Origin: Mimachlamys varia
Taxonomy: Eukaryota; Mollusca; Bivalvia; Pectinida; Pectinidae
Length of the DNA: 64,000 bases
Reading direction: 5' to 3'
Assembly: GCA_947623455.1 (NCBI GenBank)
Contig: OX392533.1
Location: forward strand, 36,806,729-36,870,728
The notes under the pieces were generated by a model, which worked only from the letters and a program-made list of their open reading frames with translations, made no database searches and was not told where the DNA came from. The position numbers and the translations under genes were made by a program. Position 1 is the stretch's first letter, and every line of letters starts with the position of its first letter. Positions 1-12,700 of the stretch are shown one piece after another.

Positions 1-292
1 AAGCCATTTCTTCTTCATCTACGACACCCGCCATGTAAAGTTTGGTCACGTCAAAGTAAACATCAAGTTCTCAAAATGAGAACCGAATATCATTGTCAAT
101 CACAACTAGTAAACACACTATAATAAACAAACTCAAAAACGTTCATCTTCATATCACACAAAAATACAGAATAATTCTCAACAAGACTAAAATGGCGACT
201 GGCTGTAGTCCTCATCATTTTGTATCTCTTGAATCCCGGTGTCGTAAGTTTGCTCGTCAGCAGCTGACATCTATCACGAAAATTTCAATGTT
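1..292 (-). repeat. Interspersed repeat A, reverse copy
   Basis: Reverse complement of the family seen at 293-601 and elsewhere: CGACACCCGCCATGTAAA mirrors TTACATGGCGGGTGTCG at 443-459. With the next copy it forms a head-to-head inverted pair. It lies upstream of the first visible VPS4 exon. Confidence 0.75.
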
Positions 293-601
293 TCAATCTC
301 TTCGAGAAATATTCTGTATCTTTATGTGATATGAAGATAGACGTTTTTGAGTTTGCTTGTTATTTTGTTTACTTGTTGTGATGACAATGATGACTAGGTT
401 CTCATTTTGAGGATTGATGCTTACTTGGATGTGACCAAGATTTACATGGCGGGTGTCGTCGATGAAGCAGCAGACGCTTACTTGTGCTTTTACGAGAGTC
501 TCCATGTAAATCTTTCCTTTGTTCCTATTTTCCCCCTAGTTTAATTGATTTTGAGTTCGGATTATGGCTTTGTTGACGCTTTGGTATTCTCTGATTTTTT
601 T
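293..601 (+). repeat. Interspersed repeat A, forward copy
   Basis: Carries the family marks: GAGAAATATTCTGTATCTTT, GATGTGACCAAGATTTACAT, GGCGGGTGTCGTCGATGAAG, and a shared 3' end TTTGGTATTCTCTGATTTTT. Class unknown; it has a sharp 3' end but no clear terminal inverted repeats. Confidence 0.75.
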
Positions 602-796
602 AGAGAAAGCCATAGAATAAATAATTATAGTTGTAGCGACGTTTGGAGACGCAATTATGTTATTTTCATGAGAGGGGAATATCGAAATCGTCACACTTAT
701 CGTACTGCTCATAAGTAGGAAAAATACAATTATGTCTTAATGCGATCAAGTGGCTGGTAACATTTATATAAGATTGGCTGATTTAACAGGTGCAAA

Positions 797-3700
797 ATGG
801 AAGGAGAAACTAGCGACAATGATTTGGATGATGACACAACTGATCAAGAGAACAAAAAGATCCAAATTTCAGGTATGTATTTTGTCCTTATGTATGAATA
901 TATTTATATATTTTTATTATATACATAATGCAGGTATCATGGGCTTGATTTTAATTTCGAATTTTGAATTGTACAGATATGTGTCATGATAGTAATGAAT
1001 ATTCATTAAATGGTTTTAGGAGGTGTAACGATGGAGAAACCCAATGTGAAGTTTGATGACGTAGCAGGGCTCGAACAGGCCAAGACTACTTTCAAAGAAG
1101 CAGTTCTTTTACCAGTCAAGTTTCCACATTTGTTTACAGGTAAACATATGTTCACTTACTAGTACTCTGGTATGCTCAATTTAAAAAAAAAAAATCAATT
1201 TTTTTTAAAAGAAATGGTACAGTACATATAGCATGGTACCTGATTTATATAAGCTTATATAGCTAAATGATACATGATTTTTTTGTCATTTTCTTTTTAT
1301 AAAATAAATTTTACAACCAAGTACCTACCTATAAACTATGACTTAACGGGGAATATACACACACACATAAATATACGTACAATGGCAACAGTCGACATTC
1401 AAATCAACTACACACAGAGGACGAGAAGGACGGGACAAGAGGGACAAAATAAACCTAGGTCAAAGAGACGTTTGATTTAATTAGTTTCACTTTTAAGTTT
1501 TAACCTTACATTTGCAACCACTGCTGTATTTGTGTGTTAATCTGATTTTTTTGTTTGATTGTTAATTTTAGATATTAAACTTTTATGAGCTTTTAATTCG
1601 AATTTGATATGCTTAATCACACCATTTATGTTAATTTTCTATTTCTAGGCGTTTTGATTTATCAATGTTATGTTTTATTATAACCATTATCAATTTGTCT
1701 AAATAGAACTTCCGTACATTTATTAATTTGTTTACCAAATAAATATTTCTGGTTATCAAATCGAAGTCCAAGAGTTTTCGTTATAATATTTATCCTTAAA
1801 TTTTCTATCAGATCTGAAACCCTTTTACAATCCAATAACATACAGTGTATGTGCATAACCGAATTTAAATAGGTAAACTCAATGATGAATTGGCAGAATA
1901 ACAACACGATATGAAGAAAGCAAGGCGCATATACTGTAATTAGTGCATTTATGAGTAAGAGGAATGTTTCAGTGCAAACATCGCTAAAATTAAATTGCCG
2001 CTGAAATATGGGCGTTTATAGTATTCTGTTGACAATCTTCCGTAAACGAATCTAACTGTATACGCCATAATTCTTATAATGGCAGATTTTGTTTGAAATA
2101 TAACCACATTTTGCTTACTGACTAGTCACAGACAAACACTTAAAACCTTACGAAATTAATATGTCTAAACAATCTTCTCTAAAAGCTGGTACACCATGTT
2201 CATGATTTATATTTTTATTTAAAATTTCAAATTGTGAAAAATTGATTTTGCATTTTAGATATTTTGTTCTTTAAACATAGCAACGAAACGATTGAAGCAT
2301 TAGTTGTTACACATTTAAGACATAATATTATCTACAAAATATCAAATACGCTTGCAATTATAACAGGGAGACGCAGGCCATGGGGAGGAATTTTGCTGTT
2401 TGGGGTGAGTGTAATACGGTTTATCCTATGATCAGGGTATATGTTTTAACTTTGAAACATTGAACGAAATGTTTTATAATAAATGATAAATTATTGCTTC
2501 TTTGGTAAAGTTGTCGACTCAACGCCAGAAAATAAAACTATATATATATAAAAAAAACTATTCGTGTACTTATATGATATTACACTTGTAATAACACTTT
2601 GAAAACCTTCTAAAAGTCTCATAAATATCGATTCGGGTAAGGGAAAGGCATCACTGAGGAAATACTGCAGGAGTTTCGTTCACTTGCGCTCTCTTTGCAC
2701 ACGAAGAATATAAAAAAACATCGAGGACTATGCAAATACTGCCTGGGTGGTCGGGTGGTCGGGTGGTGCAGTGGTTAGCGCACTTGCCTTTCAACAAGGT
2801 GGCCGGGATTCGATTCCCCGACCGGACGTGAAAAGGTATTGGTCAGCTTCCCGACAACATAGGTTTTCTCCCGGTACTCTGGTTTCCTCTCACAATAAGA
2901 CCACTCACGCGCTGACATCTGGGCCGACAAGAGTGATTGATATGAATGGGATGAATTGTTTCATAACTGTTGTAAAATAAGTAAAGGTATTTTTGATATC
3001 GTTTCACGATTAGATGGTTATTCGATTATTAAAACCCGCGAATAAATTCCAGATAGAAAACCACTAAATTTTACACATGCGAAATGTACAGTAATAAGCT
3101 GTAAAACTATTTGAAGAGTAATTTGCGTTCTATTTACTGTGTTCTTTTTTGTGGATGTCGCCGATGAAGCAGAAGACGCTTACTCTTCCGGAACACCTGT
3201 TCTTATTCTCATGTACTTTTACGAAGGTCTCCATGTAAATCTTTCCTTTGTTCATATTTTACCTCTAGTTTAATCGATTTTGAGTTAGAATTATGGTTAC
3301 GTTTTAGTATTCTCTGAATCTTTTTTCATGAATCTATGCGCTCCTTATATCCTTTTATCTGTAGCCTCCTGGTACTGGAAAGTCGCTGTTAGCCCAAGCT
3401 GTAGCTACGGAGGCTGAAAATAGCACATTGTTATCGGTGTCAGCTGAAGATTTGATTTCTAGTAGGCTTGGAGATGGTGAGAGGTATGTATTTAATCATA
3501 CTGTAAAACAGGAAAATTGTGTATAAACATTCGTAGTTACTCCACGAAAATCAAATAATACAAAAAATCTAGATAATATACTGTCTATTCTATTGTTTGT
3601 TTGCTTGGATGTGTTTTGCATGGCGGGTTTCGTCGATGAAGCAAAAGACGCTTACTCTTTAGGAACATCTGGTCCTATTCTCGTTTACTTTTACGAAGGT

Positions 3701-6700
3701 CTCCATGTAAATATTTCCTTTGTTCATATTTTGCCTAGATTAACCGGTTTTTTAGTTCGAATTATGGTTTTGGCTTTGGTATTCGCTGATTTTGTTTTTA
3801 TTTTTGGGGGGGATATCCACGGAAGTTTTTTTTACCAAAAAATCTACATTGATTGGCGTCAAACGACGAGGGAAATTCGTGTTATACAGCATGGTAAAAC
3901 CAACATTCAACATATTATTTTCCTACCTTTTTTACACTTCGGAATACCTCTTTCGGGTCAAAAAACCGCTGCGAGTTGGTCAATGTGTTTCTAATATCCA
4001 TTTACATTGTTCTACTAATGAATTGTTCTCTATCTTACATACATATACACAATTGTTCCCCTTTTATCTCCATGTAACGTTAGTAGCCTTGGTCATCCAT
4101 TGACATGGTTATAAAGATGAGACGTAACAACACATATGCTACACATTTTAAATTTAGTAAAAGATACAGCTTGCCGAAAAAAATTAAACTGTATCTTTTA
4201 GCTGTTTCGTCCTCCTAGGACTCTTCAGTGATGCTTGGGGTCAAAAGGTTGGAATCGAAATTTTCTAAAGTAATGTAGAGGCAGAAAGGTCAGGTGCATA
4301 AAAACCCTTTAATTTATTAATGTAAAGGTAAAATCATGCTAGGTCTGTATGATTTCAAATCGTGTACTATGAAAAATTGTATATTATGTACTGTGCCACT
4401 ACTCAAATGAGATTAAATGTGGCTATACAAATGGTCAAAAGTGGTGAGAAAAATTAAGTACTGGTCTAGTTAAATGACGTAACTACAAATGTGGTCGTGT
4501 AACCACATAACATCTTCCGCAAAAAAAACCGTCCTAGTAACACACCATCATGAAACAATCGTAAGTCTATTTGACCAATCGCAAATAACATTACGAAAAG
4601 TAACGTTAGACACGATTGCTTTTAGCAAACAAACTTAAGTCTAAGATTGTTTTATGATCTCGGAGCCACATTTGCTAAAAGTAAGTAAATTACACCAGTT
4701 TTGTGGTTAGTAATACTATGTAATGCTTACCACTCCTTTCTTACAGAATTCTTAAAGAGCTGTTCCAACAGGCAAGGGAACACAGTCCGAGTTTGATATT
4801 TATTGATGAAATAGACGCTCTCAGTTCATTCTATAGAGAGGGTAGATCGGAATCATGTCGACGCATCAGGACAGAGTTCATGGTTCAATTTCAGGAACTT
4901 AAAGGGATGGTTCTTGTGATTGGTTCCACCAACACCCCTTGGGAAGTCGACCCGGCCATTCGGAAGAGGTGAGTCACGATTAAACGTTTTTAATTGCCGT
5001 ACACATTGTTGTACTAAAAGTAAATGCTCCCTTAAAGCTGACAATGCAAGTTAAAAAGCTTTCTTGTTGATATTTAAAAAAAAAACGGCTAGGTAAAAAT
5101 TTTAGAAATCTTCTGAGATGCCCCCTTACAGGTTACTAAGGAATGGGAGACATTTTAGTTTTTGCCTTGCTTGGAAACGATAGTCGGCTTCCTTGGGTAT
5201 AAAAGGCACCCAGGCCGTCAAACCGATTATCATTGTTGTGATGAAACCGCACGACGACACTTCTATAGACCTATATAGCTAGCCATCATATACTTTCTGA
5301 TTTTTTTTTACGATATTTTCGATCAGTATCTGAAGAACATTGATATGGATATTGAAGGTGTTATTATAACGATATTATACAATATGAGCAAAATAAAGAA
5401 CAAAATTCGTGCGAATAAAAAACAAGTACATGAAAGCCAACTGATAAACCTACCTTAGTATTCAATTGGAACATCATGTCGCTAAGAGTAATCAGTTCCT
5501 GTGTGATAAACATTGCTATAACATCCATTTATTTCCTTCAAAATAAGTTCCCCTCACTCGCATGTGTTCGTGCACGTGTTTTACATAATCAAGAGTATGC
5601 TCGCGTGTTACACATTTTCATTGCAATCGCTTTAGTGGCAAGGCGTAATATTAAAGGTAGTATTAGGAGCGAGTACATATTCTGTTCGGAATTTTTCGCT
5701 CTGCTTCCGAATGTAAAATCAACATATCGATGTCCATTACGTATACATAGGTGAAGGACAGTAAGTGTGTTTTCAGTTTTCTTTTTTTTTATTTTGCTTT
5801 GACACACGATTTATGATGGTTTCTGGGAGAGTGACCATCTTCTTGTAACTTCAACATCAAGGTAAGTGTGTGTTGGTCATTCCAGTTTGGTAACTCCAGT
5901 GTCACCTGTTGTGTCCGCAGGTGTGTTGCACTTTGCACGGCCAGTGTTCATGTAAAAACCGGTTTGACAGGCTGGGTGCCTTTTATAATCAGGGAGGGCG
6001 ACTCTCGTTTCCAAGCAAGGCAAAAACTAAAATGTCTGCCTTTCCTTAGTAACCTGTTAGGGGGCATCTCGGAAGCTTTCTAAAATATTACTTTGCCGTA
6101 TTTTTTTTAATCTCAACGAAAAAGCTTTTTAACTTGCATTGTCAGCTTTAATGACGAAAAGTTTATTATCCATGAAATCAAGGGCGAATAATTGTGGCAG
6201 AAAAGGACAACCACAGAGTGCAGATTTTCACAATCGACGGAATATTTCTGTTGAAGTTAGGTGAAATAGGGTAGAAGAAGGCCAGTTCATTTACTGAATA
6301 GTTGCTGATGTTCGCAAGGTTTTTAGCTCACCTGGTCCGAAGGTTCGAGGTGAGCTTATGCCATACCGTGGCGTCCGTCGTTCGCCCGTCGTCCGTCAAC
6401 AATTCTTTAAACGACTTCTTCTCCATTACCACTGATAGGAAATCAACCTAATTTCAATAAATTTTATTGTCAAAATGACAAATGGATCGGGCAGCAGGCA
6501 TAGCCTATTTAAGCCCTCTCCAAACAAAGTAACAAACAGTGGTACAAACATAGACATAAACATTACAACACTGAACACATACAAATAAGTTGAACGCATT
6601 ATATAAATAATCTAAGTGGGGGAAACAACTACTAAATTGTATTTGAATTTTAATAAAATTAAATAATTGAAACTTTAACCTTTTATTGCGACACCAAAGA

Positions 6701-9700
6701 TAAATAGATATGTACATCATGTACAAGTAATCATCCGAAAAAAAAAAAAGATTTATTATTATTATTGAGTTGCATGTATAAACATTTAGTGGGATTAAAT
6801 TACCTTACCCAACAGATACAGGCCAGAAATGTCCATTGTGTAATACACAAGGCCATCCACTGATGAGTTTGGAAATTCAATCCCACTAAATAGTTCAGTT
6901 TATGCACTAAATACAGGTTAAATCATAAGAGCATGTTCAAAAGCGTTGTATATTTTTTTTTTATGTAGTTGTTTCCCAATTTTAGCAAAATAGTACAACT
7001 GGTCTTCTGGCCCCCCCCCCCCCCCCCCCCCCCCCCCCGGGAACATAATCGAGACAGACGAATTGGATGGGATCTGTTTACATCCTCAGTATTAAAGTGA
7101 TCAATAACAAGAAATAAAATGAAGAATTAAGAGAAATGTAAACAAAAAATACAAAAATGTAAGGTACCATTATTATTGGAAACCAGAAGATATTGTTTTG
7201 AGGAAATGAGAATTGAATGAATGTAAATGAAATGTACTATAGGAATGAATGAAAGAATGAGTGAATGAAGGAATGGGAGTAGGAGTGAAAAAAAAAGAAG
7301 AAAAACAAAAACAAAAAAAAATCAGTGATACTTTCATTAAGCAGTTTTAGTTGGGTATCCAGAATCTTCTAGTTCTTAAGATGTAATCCGATACTGAAAG
7401 GAGAATATGTTTATTCGTATTTTCATCACATCTCTCACAACCGTTTAGGATGACATCTATTGTTAAGTGGTTATGAGTATCATGGAATATATTTTGAAAA
7501 AGTATAGTACGAGGTTCAGCATATATAATACAATCAAGGAAATAGTGGGATGCTGTTTCATATCTAGAACCACAAGAACAGGCAGAGGACTCAGTTAGAT
7601 AGTCATTATAAAGGTCATTATTTAAGTTACTAGCCTCATTTCTTAACTGACATAGAATTATATTAGTTTGTCGATTTCCGAAATACTTTAAGATATCAGT
7701 TGTTCTTGTGTTTGAGTTTGGGGTAGGTGTAATTAATTTTTTGAACTGATAGGAGGAGCGAATAGTTTGGAGATCAGAAGAAATGTTATTCATATCATTA
7801 AACATAGATGGAAAAAAACTATTATAATACTTAGTAGTTCGGCAAAGGGGTGTATCGAATATTCTAACTGATCTAAGATTGTACCTATCTGGTCTAGTAT
7901 TATGGAAATATGGCTCTATAATTTCTTTCAGATAGTATGGAGTCTGATTAGTCATAATCTTGTACATCAGCATCATTTGATGTTGTTTTCGCCTACTTTC
8001 AAGAGAGACCCAGCCTAATTCTCTGTACAAGATATTGTGGGGGGTGCCTCTATGCAGTCCTGTAATTATTTTAGCCGCCTCTAGTTGGATAGATTCAAGA
8101 AGATTTTCTAGATTTTGTGTGCAATTACTCCAAACAACATCTGCATATTCAAGTATGGGTCTAATATATGATATATATATTGTAGTTAATGACTGTCTGT
8201 CTAGTTTATTTTTCATCATTCTTAAAATATTAATTCTTTTATATGCTTTCTTATAGATATCATATATGTGGTCATTCCACACAAATCAACCCAATTTGGC
8301 AGAAAGCATCCTTAGGTGCCTAGGATTCAAAATTGTACTAATGGTGGGACTGCCTCCCTAGGGGGCTGAGGGCGGGGCCAAAAATGGTTATTTAGCTATA
8401 TTGGTTTAAGCGACTTCTTCTCCATAACCACTGATTGTCCTTGTGTCAGCCTTATTTGGCAGGAAGCATCCGTAGGTACATAGGATTCAAAATTGTACTC
8501 ATGGTGGGACTGACCCCCCAGGGTGCTGAGGGGAGGGGCCATAAAAAATTATTTAGCTATATTGATATTAGCGACTTCTTCCCCATAACCACTGATTGGA
8601 AATCAAACTTATTTGGCAGGAAGCATCTTTAGGTGCCCAGGATTCAAAATTGTACTTATGGTGGGACTGACCTCCTAGGGGTATGAGGGGTTGATCCAAA
8701 AATGGTTATTTAGCTATATTGGTTTAAACGACTTCTTCTCCATAACCACTGATTTGAAAGCAGCCTTATTTGGCAGGAAGCATCCCTAGGTGCTCAGTAT
8801 TCAAAATTGTAATAATAGTGGGACTGACCCCCTAGGGGGCTGAGGGGCGGGGCCAAAAAGAGTTATTCAGCTGTATTGATATTCGCGACTTCTTCTCCAT
8901 AACCACTGATTGGAAATCAACCTTATTTGGTAGAAAGCATCCCTAGGTGCTTAGGATTCAAAGTTGTACTTATGGTGGGACTGACCCCCTAGGGGGCCGA
9001 GGGGTTGGGCCAAAAATTGTTATTTACCTATATTGGTTTAAGCGACTTCTATTCCATAATTACTGACTGGAAATCAACCTTATTTGGCAGGAAGCATCCC
9101 TAGGTGCTTAGGATTCAAAATTGTACTAATGGTGGGACTGACCCCCTATGGGGCCGAGGGGTTGGGCCAAAAATGGTTATTTACCTGTATTGGTTTAAGC
9201 GACTTCTTTTCCATAATTACTGACTGGAAATCAACCTGATATGACATGAAGCATCCTTGGGTGCCCAGGATTCACAATTTTACTAATGGCGGGACTGACC
9301 CCCTAGGGGGCTGAGGGGTTGGGCCAAAAAGGGTTATTTAGCTATATTGGTTTAAGCGACTTCTTCTCCAAAACCACTGATTTGAAATCAGCCTTATTTG
9401 GCAGGAAGCATCCCTAGGTGTTCAGTATTAAAAATTGTACTTATGGTTCGACTGACCCCCCAGGGGGCTGAGGGGCGGGGGCCAAAAAGAGTTATTTAGC
9501 TGTATTGATATTAGCGACTTTTTCTCCATAACCACTGATTGGAAATCAACCTTATTTGGCAGGGAGCATCCTTAGATGCCCAGGATTCATAATTGTACTA
9601 ATGGTAGGACTGAACAACCCCGCCCCCAGGGGCCCCAGGAGGGGCGGGGCAAGAAGGAAAACATTTTACCATGATAACCTAGATATCAATGTATCCAGGT

Positions 9701-12700
9701 GAGCGATACAGGCCCTCTGGGCCTCTTGTTTTTTCGCTAAATCGCAAACACATCTAAATTGGTAAAAATTAACATTTCGTGAAAATGTTTTCACCTTATA
9801 TATAATCGTGGTGTATACTTATTTTAGGATTCACGAAATGAAATTCCTGTGAATAGATTCCAAACAAAGCAAAAAAATACCCGTAAAACTTTAAATGTAC
9901 ATTAAGTAATTATGATTTCGTCGCGAATTGTTTCTAAGGCATCCATTATCCTGTGTATGAAACAGCTAAAATAACTAGCTTCTGTTGTTTTAAGATGATG
10001 TTGGTCAGAACGAATAAGTTCTCACGTTTATGAAATCATATTACACATTGTAATATGTTCAATGTCTCCAAAAAAGATTTATTCCAGTTTGTGAAGTTTT
10101 TCTAACAATGTAACAGAATCTTTTCTTTTATATGTAATTCAAACAGGACTTTGTGACATTTTTTTTAGTTTATATAATGGTCTTTTGACAAAAATGTAGT
10201 GAATAGAATGATGATGACTATTTTTTTACTTCTTACCTCGATCTTTACTTAAACTATGACCAAGACGGGCAACTTACTAATAAGCTGTATGATAAACGTG
10301 ACGATTTCGATTTTCCTATCGTGAATTTTCCCTTTCTAATATAATAACATCCCTGCTTCTCCATTCTATGGTGTTTACATGTCATAGTTGATTCGTGTTT
10401 CTAGGGTTTGCTCTGAATATCGAGATTTTCTTGATAGATGTCAACTGCTGACGATTTGGTGTTCTCTGATTTTTTTACCGTGTGTATTATGTCATTTCTG
10501 ATGTCTACACAACCAGTCTAAGCCTAGCAGTAACATTTCCTCCGGTCCTTTTGCGTATGCTTGATTACACATGAGTTGCTACCCATATTACATATTTTTG
10601 TATTCTGCACAGATTTGAGAAGAGAATATACATTGCCTTGCCGAAGGTTTCTGATCGCATAGCAATGTTTAAGCTTCATCTGGGTTCAACACCACACAAC
10701 GTACAAGAACACGAGTTCATACAACTCGGCGAGGAATCAGAAGGGTGAGTGACACTGAGGAAATTCTGAAGATGCAACAATCTGTTTCCTAAAAACGTGT
10801 TTATTGTCTGATGTGTTGTGACATCAAGATGATTGTGAGGATAATGATTGTTGTTTATGCGTGTATGAATGATATGTGTGTTCATACGTATGTAACTTTT
10901 GAAAATGCTTGGGAAAAAAGGGGGAAAAGATAAGAAAAAAATTGTTTTGGGCGGCGGCCAGGTTGACCAGTCTGACATTCTGCTTCGGATAGCCCTCCAT
11001 CACTGGCTTACGGGTTTGCGATTTGATATGTTTTGCAGTCGTATCGTCTTTGTCGTATATCGATTGTTTTTGTAATGGAAACTCCAGTTTTTCTCCAAAT
11101 CTTAATCTGACATGTCCTTCATACTTGAATGAATAAGGAAAATTTCGATTGACAAATCTATTACCAGAAATGCAACAAACAAGTTGAAACTTGTGATTGA
11201 TAATACATATATAGTTTCATATATTATATTTTCATAATTTAATTCGGGACAGATTTTCTTGGAACACCCTGTATAACCATAGCTGTAAATAGGGCGTAAA
11301 TAAAATTATAGTAATATTTATACGTCAGTTATATAATCACGGACATAGATATGATAAACCCTCAAAAATACTTTTTTTCTAATATTTATCATTTTTAAAT
11401 AATTTCTTATCTGCGCATAATAATGAATTTTCCATTGGTTGCATGCAGAATTCGGCTTTCTGATTTATTGAGATTTTCTTTTCATACTTTGTGATGTCAC
11501 AATGCGGCAATTGACGTTGCGTATTGATTTGTAAAAAAAGAATCCGTTGTACATAAACATGTTTTAAATTTGAACAATAAGTTTCAAAAATTAATTATTA
11601 GCGCTGATGTCAATTATGTTTTAGTTTTATAGGGTTATGAAAAATATTTTGCATGCAATCTTCTGTAAGAATCCGCTACGTCGATTCATACAGTTTGCAA
11701 ACAATGTTTTTTTATACCCCAATGAAACTCAAACAAATTGCCATCAATGCTTAATTGAATGTTAATAGATGAACATGGGATGTTACCTGTCGGAATAGTT
11801 TATGCTATAAACGCGATGCTTGATATAAAACATAAACACATAACTCCTACTGGATCTTTCATGAGTTACGCTCACTTACATCATCTGCACCACTGAATAT
11901 CTAATGAAAAATTCGAAGGTTCTGTATAAGCAAAATTGTGGAGGAGACAAGACAAATCGTTCTATTCTATAATGCACATCAAATGCATACCGCGGCATCG
12001 TACCGGTAAAATTAACCGGCATTCGTTAAAGTACAATCATCTGCCAAGCGATGGTTCGTGTTTTTTTTTTTCAACTCAAGGCCAATAAAAAAGCTTATCG
12101 TGTGTCCTTATTTTTGTAATGGGATATTTTAATAATGAAGAAAACGAACATGAGCGTATCAAATGAGATATAGGCGGTAAGGTCGGTCATTTTTTTTCGT
12201 CAATTGTTTCTGTTTTGTCTTTTCTAGTATTGCCCAACTTGGAATCTAGCAATAAAATAAAAAAAATTTTCGAACTGTCTAGATTCGCTCTTCACAGGCA
12301 GCTTCACAAAACAAAAAAAACGTTTATTGATATTTGTTTGTGTAGGTATTCCGGAGCAGATATAAGTACCGCTGTACGAAACGCAATAATGCAGCCAATG
12401 AATGTAGTACTGGCTGCCACACACTTTCGAAAAGTAAGTTTTTTTTTATGGACATGGAATGGAGAGAATCTTCCATGGGTTTTTATGTACATCTCTTACA
12501 TCAGCTTCTAACCTCGATATCTAATTAAACTATGACCAACGCGGGCAGCTTTCTACTGAGTTGTATGATTAACGTGACGATTTGGATTTTCCAATCGTGA
12601 CGATCCCTTTCTTGATAGCAACATCCCTACTTCTCCATCCTATGGGTGTTTACATGTCGCAGTTAATTTGTTATTCTAGGGCTTGCTCCGAATATCGAGA

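Larger units (their letters stand above)
6455..8282 (-). mobile_element. 5'-truncated LINE insertion with 15-bp target duplication
   Basis: The insertion is bounded by AAATCAACCTAATTT (6440-6454) and AAATCAACCCAATTT (8283-8297), matching 14 of 15 positions. The minus-strand 3' end reads GACAATAAAATTTATTG with no poly(A), as in LINEs ending in short 3' repeats. A run of 28 C (7011-7038) and a small inverted repeat (6787-6895) lie in its 3' part. It splits the pearl-like element. Confidence 0.85.
6320..9735 (+). mobile_element. Pearl-like/Helentron-like non-autonomous element with tandem core, split by a LINE
   Basis: The left end near 6325 carries AGCTCACCTGGTCCGAAGG followed by an inverted GGTGAGCT. 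The core is a tandem array of ~157-bp units. The right end has GGTGAGCGATACAGG, a GC-rich hairpin GGCCCTCTGGGCCTC and TTGTTTTTT at about 9733. Bivalve pearl and related Helitron-derived elements have this order of unique ends and satellite-like core. It lies in intron 5 of the VPS4-like gene. Exact ends and target site are not certain. Confidence 0.65.

Noticed and set aside
3593..3994. 133-residue open frame as a possible gene
   Set aside because: It is the 3' part of repeat A read through into intron; other copies of the repeat break the frame.
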